This document shows, in pieces, positions 52,911 through 64,000 of a stretch of DNA of 64,000 nucleotides. The DNA is taken from contig NC_092675.1 of assembly GCF_964355755.1 (NCBI RefSeq), forward strand, positions 17,929,312 to 17,993,311, read 5' to 3'. The position numbers and the translations under genes were made by a program. Under the pieces are notes generated by a model that made no database searches, had not been told where the DNA came from, and worked only from the letters and a program-made list of their open reading frames with translations. The stretch comes from Antedon mediterranea (taxonomy: Eukaryota; Echinodermata; Crinoidea; Comatulida; Antedonidae). The stretch's first letter is position 1; every line of letters begins with the position of its first letter.

Positions 52911-53515
52911 TGTAATACAAGATTTAATTTGGTGTTCAGGTCACCAGAGATAAAATCTTCCCATACATCTAAATGATTGATATCGATTAACATATATTCT
53001 AATTTTGTATATTCTTCAATCCTTATGCCATTGAGTTGGTTACATGTGAATAGAAAATGTTCAATGTCTTCTAGACCATTCTTACACATTTTACAGATAC
53101 CATCATAATCAGGAAGCCACTTACAACTCCTGTGACCTAAAGGAAGGGTGTTAGAACGTAGTTTGAATTTGAGAGTAGATCCTAGAAAGCCTGTACAATC
53201 CAATAAATATTCTTCAAGGCACGGATTAGACTTAGGCCTAATAAGAGAGTATGTCTGAAGTGACGATTTTCTTAGCATTTCACTTTTCCAAAATGCAATG
53301 TTTCAGTTTGTGTCATACATCAACTCTTTAAATCTCTTAACCCAATGACTATCAGGGTCATTGCCAAGGTAGGAAGTTGAGTCGATGTCCATATTAATAG
53401 ATGCACATGTCTTAGCAAAACTGGGAATCAGTTTATAGCGTGGTTTTACATTTGTAGTTGAACTTAGACACGTATTAAGCATAAAGTTAGGCCAACAGTG
53501 TTTATCCATGTTCAT
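52911..53515 (-). pseudogene. LINE (non-LTR retrotransposon) ORF2 C-terminal remnant
   Basis: One minus-strand frame from 53515 to 52911 is broken by a single in-frame TGA (53303-53305). It contains a region typical of the part after reverse transcriptase in LINEs: a segment of the type FWKSEM, a FKLRSNTLPLG stretch, and the zinc-finger-like CKMCKNGLEDIEHFLFTC. The RT core is absent, so the copy is 5'-truncated. Confidence 0.8.
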
Positions 53516-54204
53516 ATACTAATTATATATTCCATTAATGGTTCAAAGCTTGGAAGAAAGTATGAAGGCTAAATAAACTCCGATAAACAACAGAGGGCAG
53601 CATTAAAAATATCAACTATATTGCAATTAGAACAAATTTTGACAGGTGAAACAGAGACCACACAATGATATTATGGAAACAACCACACTGAGATTCGAAC
53701 CCATAATCAGAATGAAATGGTATGGTCTAATATTATAATATACAGAGTTATTTAATTTAAGGAAAATCAGCCACAAACAACCTCTAATCAGTATAATTAC
53801 TATTGTATACTTTTACCATAACATATGGGCACTACTATACATTTCTTTTTATTTCATTTATTTATTTGACCAACAAACCATAAGATAAAATATACAGAGA
53901 TAAATTGGTCAGGGACTGCTAAAGTAAATAAGATTACTGTAACTACAAGAGTCAGCAGTCCCTGATCTTAAGTAATATAAATTTATAATTTATACCGCAA
54001 CTTATCATTTTATCTTACAGTGATGTAATATGGTTAAATTATTATAGTATTATTAGTTTATACCATCAGTAAGTAAATTAACTTGTATTTCAACCACACT
54101 CAAATAAAAATTTAATATATTAGGAAACTTCTCCCAATTATCAGGAAACTTGGGAGATCTGACATGGCAATGGTCTTTCAAACTTTTGCTAAAACCAAGG
54201 ATGA

Positions 54205-57200
54205 TCAAATCCGGCCAAATCCATGAGCATACTCCAAGGCAATCATCAACTTCTGCCTCAACTTTTCTTTGCTTTCATAAATTGGTAAATTAAAGTAATT
54301 ATAACATGTTTGAGCAGATGGTAAGAAGTCTGTACTTCCAAATACTGATTGGAATATCACCTTCAACTGAGCCATTCCTTGCACTGGGATCCGATCACTA
54401 CCTGTCAAGAATTCTGAAAGTATATATAATAAAGATAAAAATAAATACAATACAATTGATACAACTGATATAATTAATATTATCATAGGTAAATTCACTA
54501 GAAATCGTAACTTCAATAATAAGGCCAATAAATCTGTACTTGCCTAGGAATTTCTTCCTTTCTTCTTCTGTGAGTTCATGATGAAAAACTTCCCAAAAAT
54601 ACTTGATAGTTTTATGATCTTTGTTATAAATGCCTCTGTATTCCACCAACTGTAAAGAAAGAGTATAAGGCTAGCATTTTGTAAAATAAACAGAATTGTG
54701 GAAGCATTCAGTAGTATCAAAATAAAAAACCACATCTATTTTAAAGTTAATATACAGTCCAACTTCAGATCTTTCTGATTATACCACACATAGTTTTAAC
54801 AGAAGACTACAGAGAATTAATTACTGACAATTTATAACAATGTGTTTAATTAATTAATTAAAACAAAAGAGTAAGATGAAAACAAGTTGTATATTGGATC
54901 TCACAGCCTTAGCCTACAAGATACAGAGATCAAATGCCTGAATAATTAGTAAAACAACAATTTTGACTGTACATACACTTTCAAATTCTTCCCAATCATA
55001 GATTTCATTGCCAATAACCAATGACATAAGCTCTTCTGGATGAAACATCTGTAGTATTGGTCCTCCACAGACCTGATGGAACCCCTCTGCAAAAGCACTA
55101 TACTGCTCTTTTATCGACTCGTTAAACATGCAATTAATATACAGGTCTACAAACTCCTGCCTAAAATATAAATCAGACATCATTTGGTGAATTGAGAGAA
55201 TGTAAGGAACTCTTTAAAAAATATTCTACTGCAGTTACTGCAGTAACTACATTGTGTTTATTCTATTTTTGGGAAGCATGCACAGTATTACTGACTCAGA
55301 AACTTCTACATTGAAACAATTAAAGTCATACAGTATGTTTCAGTTTTAAAAAAGTAGTTACTGCAGTAAACTACAGTAGACTAATTTTGACATGATCTCT
55401 AAATTGGTATAATACAATATGTTAATTATATTGGTGCATTATCAGAATATTATGTTAAAATGTTTGGAATGTACATTTTCATAAAATAATTTAATTTAAT
55501 GATCATCTCGCATTTGTATCTTTCTTTTGTGATGTTATAGTCAGCAATGTAATTTCTTAGTATTTGTTGTTTTTCATATGGTGTTTTATGTTGCTATATT
55601 TCAAAAGCAAGGCAAATGTTATGCTATGTTTATATGTTTGACCAAATAAATTTAATTGAATGTTTTGATAAAGTACTAATTATTAAACGAACTTATTGTC
55701 AAAAGTGACATGAATGTCCTTTCCTCCTTCCTTTAGGTCAATGATATCTGTGTGAAACTCTGATGAAAACTGAAAAGGGTAGTCAAACACATCTTGAAGA
55801 TCGTAATCATCATAATCCAAGATATCTTTCAGGCCAGAAGCCATTGTTGGTTCCAATTGGCTCATGTCTGATAGAAACACAGGTCTGGAGAAAATAATAA
55901 CCATGTTTTAGACACTAATATAGGCAACAAACAACATTTTTAAAATGTTTACAAAAAGCTGAACATGCATAAGCGCCATTAAATATCATCGTTTAGTAGA
56001 ATTAATACTGAATGACACATGATACAAAATCAACCAATCAAATGGTAAAGATTATTATAAAATAAAATAGTATAATACATGATCACTTACTTATTGAGAA
56101 GTTTCTTGTAGAGTGCTAAAGGGAATGGAAGTTCCACAATAACTTGGTTGTAGATTGCTAATCCACACAGTATTCCAACCATTCGAAACATTGACTTATC
56201 TTCATACTGATAAAGAAAATACAAACAATTTATATTACTGTATTAGAAAGTACTAACCTTTTGTGTCTTTCTTTCTCTAAAAACACCATGTGCTATTATT
56301 ATTTGGCAGAGACATAGTTACCTGTATACATATTACTTTTTTAATGGCATTAAAGTAGTATTATTTACAATATTTTATGGTACATGTTACAACAAGATAC
56401 AGGTTTTATCATTGTGGAATATTAGTGTAGACATATTTTTATTAGTATTATCAGTATCTTAAGCTTTACCTGTGCATTGAACCAAATTCTTCCTGTTTTG
56501 CTTAATACCGTAAACATCCCAAATTTTGGATCAAGAATTTCTTTGAAAATCAGCAAGAAGAACTCCTAAAAAAAGTACAGGAATAACAGATATACTCTAT
56601 AGAATTACATTTTTATTTTTAAATGATTACACTACTATACTGTATTATAATATCACATCACATCTTCTAACATACAAACACTTACCAGGATGTAAGGCAT
56701 ATACATGTAGCCCAAGGTGGAGACTAATACTATATCGGTAAATGAATTCAGACACAGTCTAAAAAAGTATACCTGACAATTCATTCTTGTTTAAAAAACA
56801 GCAAAGACTAAAAATTAATTACTACCTTACAAGGACCACCATCATCAATTCCTGGTTCACCTTTAAATTGAACCTTCAATGGCTTCTTAAAATCTTCAAA
56901 TAAGCTGAATCTTCTTAGCTGTTCCAGAGCACTTCTAACAATCCTTTCTCTGTCAATTGTAATGTTCAAGGCTGGTATGCCCTGTAATTCAGGATGCATA
57001 TGTATGTTGAAAAATGGATTGAACTGCAGTGGAAACATTCGAAACCACATTTCTTTATTAATAGCTTCCTGCAATCAAGAATAAAATTGACAATAGTAAG
57101 TAATAGATCTTAAATGTATTCCTGTTTCATCGCCCAGATAACCAATTAAACATGACTGTAAACGTACTGTAAAATAACATTTCAGTAGATTTATCAACAT

Positions 57201-60200
57201 TCGGACAACTCAGTCTTATACTTTGGTATTATAAAGAAAGATGAAACACAGTAAGTAAAAAAAAAACAATATTTTTTTATGTTGTTATAAGTTGTACAAA
57301 AGGACATTTAAAAAAAAAACGTAATCAAGTGGATGAATTCAAAGTTCTTTTACCTGTTGTTGCGCCACATTGTTAATTATGATCATATTCATCTTCACAT
57401 TATTCTCCAGAATAAATGGATATTTTTCCCATAAATGCAGAGTCTATAATGATTAACAATAACAATTAAACTATACTTAAAAATTAGTTTGTTTTTTAAA
57501 TCCTGTATTACTTTTGTTAATGTTTTTATTATATTTTGTACATAATTTAATTTAAGTTTCCTTGTAAATTAGGCCTATTGTTAAATTATGTTTTTTTTCT
57601 TTAACTTTTATTTTACTTACTCTGGACACACCTTCATTCAAGAAGTGTGCCACTGTTTCAAAAGTGTAGCTTCCAAATAAATTATTTTGTTTATTATATT
57701 ATTACATTATCTGCTGCATGGTTAAACCTGTATGATTGTTAGATATGGGAGAGACTAAGCAAGTACACTACACCAGATTCACACATGTTCACAAATTCAC
57801 AAATGCATGTGCAGATACTGCTGTTAAAGTACATCGAGCTTGTAAAGATTACAGACTTTTTAAATGTAACATGGAAATGCTTTCACAAGTTCAAGATGGG
57901 CTAATTTTTTAATTTTTATTTTGCTTATTGCTACTAGACTACCAAATAAGGCTTTAATTGATAACTAACCAACCTGAAACATGCCTATATCTTTATCCAT
58001 ATGAATATAGAATGCTGCATAAGAAACTATATCATCCATTTCTTCATTTATCTATTAAATTGAAACAAAAAGAAAATGAGCCTTTTTTATTCTTTTTTTT
58101 TAGTTTTTATTACAATGTTACAGCACCCTTTCATCATTAATCCATGACGGAGGTAGTGTAACAGGGTAACCACCAACTTTATAAAGCACAAACAAGTGAA
58201 TTTGTTTCTCTCTGGCATGGATCACAGTTTATAATTTTAAAAAGAGGAAAACTGCCCTGCCATATTACTTTATTATTGACATCATCTCTTTCTAGTTATT
58301 CCATTCAATCAATCTATTGTTTTTACCTTAGAAAGTTTCTTGAGCATTTCAAAGGCAATTATTAACTGTGTTTGTTCAAACAAATCCATTTCCTTCATTA
58401 CTAAATGTACAATCACATTTTTGAAAATTGTTATAAGATGCTCAAAGTTTGGAGCGGAGTAATTTCCAATCCAGGTATCTACAAAAATCAACCAAAAATA
58501 CATTGTTAACATAATGTTATTCAGTGATGCACAGTGTGTAATTCCACTTCTGTCATTTTTTTAATTTTCAACATTTTTTAAAAGACCTCTGCAGTCAACA
58601 TTCACAAACACGATAGGCCTACTAACAAACTGGTTTTTTTTTTTCAGAAACATCAGTAGAAGAATACTGTAAATAATTCAACAGCATTAAAGATCTTATT
58701 TATTCACTCTAACATATTATTTAAACTAGTAAAGAGGCTAACACTAACAAATTGTACTGTAAAATAAATAATTAAAATCATTTAAAAAAAATTTTTTTTA
58801 ATGTCTATTAAAAAAATATATTTATAAAATACAAAATACATACCAATGACCTTTGACATTTTAGGTGAAAGATTGCACAATGCTTTAGCAACAGCCAAGA
58901 TAGATTGAAGGTAAGACTCTGGGTACTGCATTGTGGGACATTCCAATAGAAGCAGGTAGACACGAAGTGCTTCAACATCAAGTGGTGATGTCAAAAGTGT
59001 TGGGCACAGTTGACTGCTTATTGCATGATCAATCTAGTATAAAGTAATGATGGCAACACTTACCCTTGTTATAACACTCTGAGCGTGTTCTGTAACTACA
59101 CATTAACTCATTATTACTACTGTAACCGAATAGCTAAATCAACTATTAAAACAGTTGCAGCCAGAACATCAGAAATCATATCAGGACATACGTTCTGAAC
59201 TGCTTTATTCAGACACTGACCGAATTGACTATGAGTGGATGGTTAAGACATAGCGGGATAATTTTGAATTATAATTCTTTCAAATATTGATTGGCAAACA
59301 TATTCAATAAAATTGTTAATGCTTAACCCATTCAGGTAATAACATTCGTCCAAAATGAACCTTTTTTTTATATTTCAAATTTATAAATAAAAAGGGTAAG
59401 AAGAAACTAACCTTTCTTAAAATGTTTTGTTTTTCTGACACTGTTTTAAAGACATTCTTTGCTCTAGGAAGATCAAGTCCTGGGCTATCTTCACTACATA
59501 ACTGATCAGGACTACAGAAATGATAATAAAAGTTGTTACTTAATTATTTGCTTTTAGTTGTACATTTTACATTCAACAATTATGGTGGACATTATCACTG
59601 GATTTAAACTGGAAATATAAAGTTTACTATGCATACACTTTGAGCTGTTTTGAAGGCTTTTGGGCCAGATTTTGACAACTAACTACATAGCCTCACTACC
59701 CGCATAATCATGTGGTCCATTATAAATATGAAAAATGCCGGTAATATCAGTACTAAGGCCTTCACTACAAAGAAGTCAATGTAATAGTACAGGTTACAAA
59801 AATTGGATGTCTGAAAAAATAATTATTATATTTTTTGGTTTTCAACAAATCATATTCACCTTTTAAAAGCACTATTCAGACATTCTGCTGATGAAAATAA
59901 TTTGTGAATAGTTAGAATTACACTTTTCGGAATATCACTAGATCCTGGTAAGTCTTTGAACACTCCTTCTAGATAGTAGATCATTTCAGCCGGCTTTTTA
60001 CTTCTTGACTAGAAAATAAAAAAAATGCCATATTCTAAAAATTTGTGGGAAAACAGCCATTTTACAGAAGAATTCAGTTCTTATACTACCTACATGCGAG
60101 TGTAGGTACAGTAGTATCAATTATTTTCTTTCAATGAGTCATTGGTCAAATAACTTGTGTTAGCACTGACTAGAGATCCAGTCTGAAAAATGCCATTAAG

Positions 60201-61247
60201 AAAAAAATATATAGCAAGTTCATTGTGATTATTTAGCGTGAAATTAGGATGAAACTGTATTAGGAATTCATTTCCCATGATACCATATTAAATTATTTGA
60301 ACATTTATATACTTGAATAATCAATTACACTGTAACATTATAGCCCAACATTTTCCTCTTTATTAGCAGATTACCACTGAATAAATTTAAATGAAGAGGA
60401 TTATTACATTAATCAGTAGGATAAGCCTAAACAAGCCACTGGGCGTATTACTAACTCAATCAAATCAAACTAGGAACTGTGACTATCACCAGTGATTATC
60501 ACCAGTTTAAATGTAGAGTTAACCTTCTCTTTAGGTCACTCCTATTCAGAGGACACCCTAATAATGGTACACTCTGTTGGGTCCTGAAGGTGTCCTCTTA
60601 ATATGTAAGGAAATAATAATAATAGGTATTTCTACTGTAGTTGCCATGCACATACCAATGATCCATCTGTTACTAAATAGCAAGTATTGAGTCCACCACA
60701 ATAAACATTGCTGATGTTAACAGTATCAGGTGATCCAGTGGCATCAGTAATACAACTAGACAAAGAATCGTATACAAACATAGAGCGGTCATCATCATTG
60801 GACACAGCAGAGTGAGGATCATGCATTGATGTTGGACCAAATACATACAATTTATCCCCAGTCAATATTACAGAGTGCCGTCTGAAATAGTTTAAAAAAG
60901 AAATATTAGTTTAGAAATTTAGTTTAGATTAATTAAATTAGAAATTAAAACCCAGTGGAACACTGAAGTAAAGCATCCCGAAAAATAAAATTGAATTGGT
61001 GTGGAGCACTGTGAAAATGAAACATTTATTTGCCAGAGCCAAACCAGAGCCAGACCGGAGCAGGTGTGAAAGACCCTTCAAACAATAAACACAAGTTTAG
61101 TATGATTTATTGTTGCTGAATAAAATAAATAAATTCTTAATTTTACCTTGTACAAAGTATAGTTTTGTCCTCTTCTTTCTTTATCTCCGCTAATTTTTCA
61201 TTCCAAGTTTGATTTAAATCCTTGGCTAGTCTTAAAACTTCCCCATT
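54205..61247 (-). CDS. Small HERC-type HECT E3 ubiquitin ligase (HERC4-like), 5' incomplete
   Basis: Transfers ubiquitin through a C-terminal HECT thioester cysteine. Fourteen exons: 61147..61247, 60656..60881, 59860..60008, 59412..59511, 58844..59033, 58327..58478, 57354..57443, 56826..57068, 56470..56565, 56091..56206, 55693..55884, 54977..55160, 54544..54649, 54205..54413. All junctions are in phase and give 717 codons. The first two exons look like the end of an RCC1-type region (RHSVILTGDKLYVFG). The HECT domain covers the last ~370 residues: FKKPLKVQFKGEPGIDDGG, EFFLLIFKEILDPKFGMF, FAEGFHQVCGGP, FLTGSDRIPVQGM, and TCYNYFNLPIY with the catalytic Cys. The last intron uses a GC donor. Most RCC1 repeats should lie upstream, beyond the window. 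HERC4 versus HERC3 was not resolved by sequence; human synteny favours HERC4. Confidence 0.9.
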
Positions 61248-63321
61248 CTAATTATTTAACATGAAAATAACAAGAATTATGTGTGTTCTAAAAGATCAAT
61301 ATGGTTAGTGTCATTTAAAATGTCCTCTCATGTTTTCAAAGGTGTTAAATTTAGCTATGTTCACACTGAACCCAGATTACAAACCAGTGACCAGACAAAC
61401 AATCTATTAAATCATATAATTCACTCAGACTATACCACATCAAATTCAGAAAAATTAAAACAAAACTGCATATTGTGTACCTTTGAAAGAAACATTGAAA
61501 AGTTGTGTCCACAAGAAATGCTGGTAATTTGTGTCAGGAAATCCAATTTATGTGGCACTGTGGAAGCTGAAACTAAGAAATAGAATTTGGTGATGATACA
61601 GAAGAACCTCTATAAAGGGTACATCTTCAAGACCCAAGTGGCTTAGCTTCTTTAATTAAGGGGTGTAATGTTAAAATGTTAAATAGTACAAGGCTAATGA
61701 TTGAAAATCTAAAAACACAGATTTGTTGTATTTAGTTGAACAAATTTTGAAATAAACAAGAGAAAATGAACTCTGTTGTACTTACTCAAATTGTATTCAT
61801 GGCGAAGTTCCTTGATTCATAAGAAAATGCAAACATGTAAATTGAATAAAAACATTAAATTTAATCTCAAATGAGAAAATAAATATTAAGCAAAAAGTAA
61901 AATCAATATATTAAAGTCAGAAACAAATGCCAAGCTAAAACATGAAACACTATTTGTAATGATAAAAGATAAAATATCAAAATTATCTGCATTTCTTTCA
62001 AAATAATATTTCAATTTTATTTGATCTTCCATCATTCCAATCATGTGCATGGTCAACAACTAACCAATCAGCATAGTCGCAAGATCCATAAAGCAAGTCA
62101 TGCCAGCAAGCAATATTTCAAATTGTGATTTAGTGAGCGATACCCATCGTTATGACTGAAAAGCGGTCCTACTAAACACCATGTGCCACACAATGCTACA
62201 CTTAATATTACCACACGCCCCTAAGTTGGGTGCTACTGAGCTTATACCCTAGAAGGAAATATTTAGAGGGTTAGCTTCAGTAATATTTAGGAGATTAGGT
62301 TGATGTTATATATGTTGATGGAATACTGTACTAACATGCATTAGTGCCTAGGATTAGTTATGTGTGATACTATAAAAAAAATGTGATAATGTTAGTCTGA
62401 GAGATGAATTGATTTAGTGCACATATTTCACCATCTGGCCTCTCTAAGATTTTTGTATGAGACATACTTTAGTACATCTGAACATCTGTGCATGTTGGAG
62501 GTTACACATTGTTGGAGGTTACGTTGCTGTGGAGGTTACACCATTGTTGGTGGTTACGTGCTGTGAAGGTTACACCATTGTTGGTGGTTACGTTGCTGTG
62601 GAGGTGGTTACGTGCATGTAAGGAGTTACGCCGTTGTTGGTGGTTACGCTACTATTGGAGGTTACGTCATTACTGGTGGTTACGCTGTTGTTTCAAGTCC
62701 GGCGTAATAGCAGAACTAATCTAATTAATTATTATAATCGGTTGTTACCAATAATTTGGAATCAAAGAGGAGGTCACTCCAGTAATTGTAATTGATTTGT
62801 TTGTTTCATTCGAGTGTACCGTGGTACCGCAGACCCCTCCCCCCAAAAGGGAACGAACCCGCGAGAGCGGATTTTCGATACAATACTGATTTTATTCATT
62901 TTGTATTTATTTTCATTTTTAGAATGCTAAATCATACATTAAATGAAAGCCAATGATAATGTTTATATTCATTGTAATGGAGGATTTTGTCATAAACCTA
63001 TCAGAAGTCATCATAAAGTTAGAAAATAATTATTTTTATTCATTTTTGGTTAAAAATTGCAAAAAAATGCTATCTCGTGAACTACTTGTCGTATAACGCT
63101 AAATCATACATTAAAATTAAAGCTAGTGACAATGTTTATATTCATTGTAATGAATAAAGTCACCCTATTTAGACAAATAATTAAACATTACTGTAGTCTG
63201 GTAGTACTAGTAGTAGTAGTACTTTGGAAATTGTTTGCCATCTTCAGTATGAGGTTTTCTAGTGACCTTGCACCGGTATCTAAATTCAGAGTGATGCAAT
63301 ATTTGTAATCATTAATACAGA
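61248..63321. other. HERC intron or upstream sequence, repeats only
   Basis: No further HERC exon was recognised. It holds a degenerate GGTTACG-rich minisatellite (62490-62700) and a duplicated ~65-bp segment (62922-62988 and 63097-63162, sharing GCTAAATCATACATTAAA and ATGTTTATATTCATTGTAAT). The remainder is AT-rich without visible structure. Confidence 0.5.
62490..62700. repeat. Degenerate ~20-bp minisatellite (GGTTACG-rich)
   Basis: Imperfect repeats of GTTGGTGGTTACG, GCTGTGGAGGTTAC and variants. The period wanders between about 17 and 22 bp. Confidence 0.75.
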
Positions 63322-63443
63322 TGATGTAGTGTATTGACCACATACATCATACTGTAAATAGTTAGGCTGCCCTCTGTTGTTCATTAAAGAAATCTCTCTC
63401 TACAAAATGGATACCGAGCACGAGTCATATGTATGATACATCA
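63322..63443 (+). mobile_element. Candidate short 5' LTR of a Ty3-type retrotransposon
   Basis: 122 bp beginning TGATGTA and ending TACATCA, perfect 7-bp inverted ends of TG...CA type. Four bases on, TGGCGACGAGAATATA (63448 onward) looks like a primer-binding site complementary to a tRNA 3' end. The LTR is short, as known for mag-like elements. The 3' LTR is outside the window, so the left boundary is unproven. Confidence 0.5.
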
Positions 63444-63538
63444 CAATTGGCGACGAGAATATAACGGAAAGCGCGTCAATAAGAAGATTAATCTGTGAGT
63501 AAGAATATTCAATAGTTAATATTCTACAATCTGCTAAG

Positions 63539-64000
63539 ATGAGTACTATAATTGGTAGACTCGATCCGTATGACGGCGAGGCAGAGGACTGGGCCTCCTA
63601 TGTGGAAAGGTTAGAGGCATATTTCATGGCAAACGGCGTGGATGACGACAAGCGTGTACCTACGTTACTCAGCTTGATAGGGCCTAAGACTTACGGTCTT
63701 CTGAAGAACTTAGTAGCACCTGATTTACCATCAACCAAAACATTTCCGGAACTTGTGGATTCGTTGGAAAGGCATCTGAGTCCTAAACCTCTAGTTATAG
63801 CTGAAAGATTCAGGTTTCACAAACGTGAGCAGCATAAAGGTGAAACAATCCAGGCCTATTTAGCGGATTTACGACGCCTCACCAAACACTGTGAATTTGG
63901 AGCACAGCTAAATGACGCCCTGCGGGATCGTCTTGTTTGCGGAATTAGGTCAGGCAGTATACAAAAAAGACTGTTGGCTGAGGCAAAGCTTACATTAGCG
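63539..64000 (+). CDS. gag: Ty3/mag-like retrotransposon Gag, 5' part (runs off window)
   Basis: An uninterrupted frame of 154 codons from ATG at 63539 to the window end. It resembles the capsid region of Ty3-type Gag: an opening like F/LDPYDGEAEDWASYVERLE, a spacer on 'PTLLSLIGPKTYGLL', then an RFRFHKREQHKGETIQAYLA segment and DALRDRLVCGI. This is the retrotransposon capsid fold seen in mag/SURL-like elements of invertebrates. The nucleocapsid knuckle and Pol would follow downstream. The lack of stops suggests a recent insertion. Its strand is opposite to the HERC gene. Confidence 0.88.
   Translation, partial: MSTIIGRLDPYDGEAEDWASYVERLEAYFMANGVDDDKRVPTLLSLIGPKTYGLLKNLVAPDLPSTKTFPELVDSLERHLSPKPLVIAERFRFHKREQHKGETIQAYLADLRRLTKHCEFGAQLNDALRDRLVCGIRSGSIQKRLLAEAKLTLA

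Larger units (their letters stand above)
51297..54204. other. Intergenic region between ZCCHC24 and the HERC gene
   Basis: The first several hundred bases hold the ZCCHC24 promoter; no TATA box is evident. Then come a hairpin (52424-52447), a hammerhead-like motif, a LINE remnant (52911-53515) and a degraded tRNA-like piece (about 53690-53720, minus-strand GGGTTCGAATCTCAG). An inverted pair CAGGGACTGCT/AGCAGTCCCTG lies near 53918-53965. Confidence 0.5.

Overview
This window is animal nuclear DNA. It is AT-rich and intron-dense, with canonical GT-AG splice sites, long introns, and many minisatellites and small DNA transposons. Protein similarity and repeat character (frequent AGGCCTAG-type words, tRNA- and 5S-derived SINE-like pieces, mag-like Ty3 gag) suggest a deuterostome invertebrate, plausibly an echinoderm. 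That placement is inference. There is no bacterial operon, CRISPR array or defence island. I saw no wholly new system; the unusual signals are gene-structure and repeat events.

Layout. (1) 2.0-2.65 kb, + strand: the last two coding exons of ribosomal protein eS24 (RPS24); its 5' exons were not found. (2) 3.88-9.86 kb, - strand: a complete 15-exon sphingosine-1-phosphate lyase gene (SGPL1 copy A, 548 aa). (3) 11.18-23.89 kb, + strand: a second complete 15-exon SGPL1 (copy B, 562 aa), head-to-head with copy A across 1.3 kb. All intron phases match and 12 of 15 exon lengths are identical, so this is an inverted gene duplication. Copy B introns carry two abutting Mutator-like foldback elements, a Helitron-like element with a nested foldback, and a 66-bp minisatellite. 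Copy A has fifteen 43-bp repeats starting at a splice donor. (4) 23.9-33.18 kb: no recognised gene; MITEs, (AT)n and a 78-bp repeat array, probably including the 3' UTR of the next gene. (5) 33.18-51.30 kb, - strand: complete 4-exon ZCCHC24 (266 aa) with a 14.8-kb intron full of foldback, Harbinger-like and hAT-like elements. A 49-bp minisatellite begins with the last codons and stop of this gene. An unrecognised exon-like ORF (49.58-49.88 kb) lies in intron 1. (6) 51.3-54.2 kb: LINE remnant and a Penelope/hammerhead-like motif. (7) 54.2-61.25 kb, - strand: 14 exons (717 codons) of a small HERC-type (HERC4-like) HECT ubiquitin ligase whose N-terminal RCC1 part lies outside the window. (8) 63.32-64 kb, + strand: the 5' end (short LTR, primer-binding site, gag) of a Ty3-type LTR retrotransposon that runs off the window.

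The genes do not form one pathway: translation (RPS24), sphingolipid breakdown in the ER (SGPL1 pair), a probable RNA/zinc-binding protein (ZCCHC24) and ubiquitylation (HERC). Their human counterparts RPS24, SGPL1, ZCCHC24 and HERC4 all lie on chromosome 10q21-q22, so the window looks like a piece of an ancient conserved linkage block.
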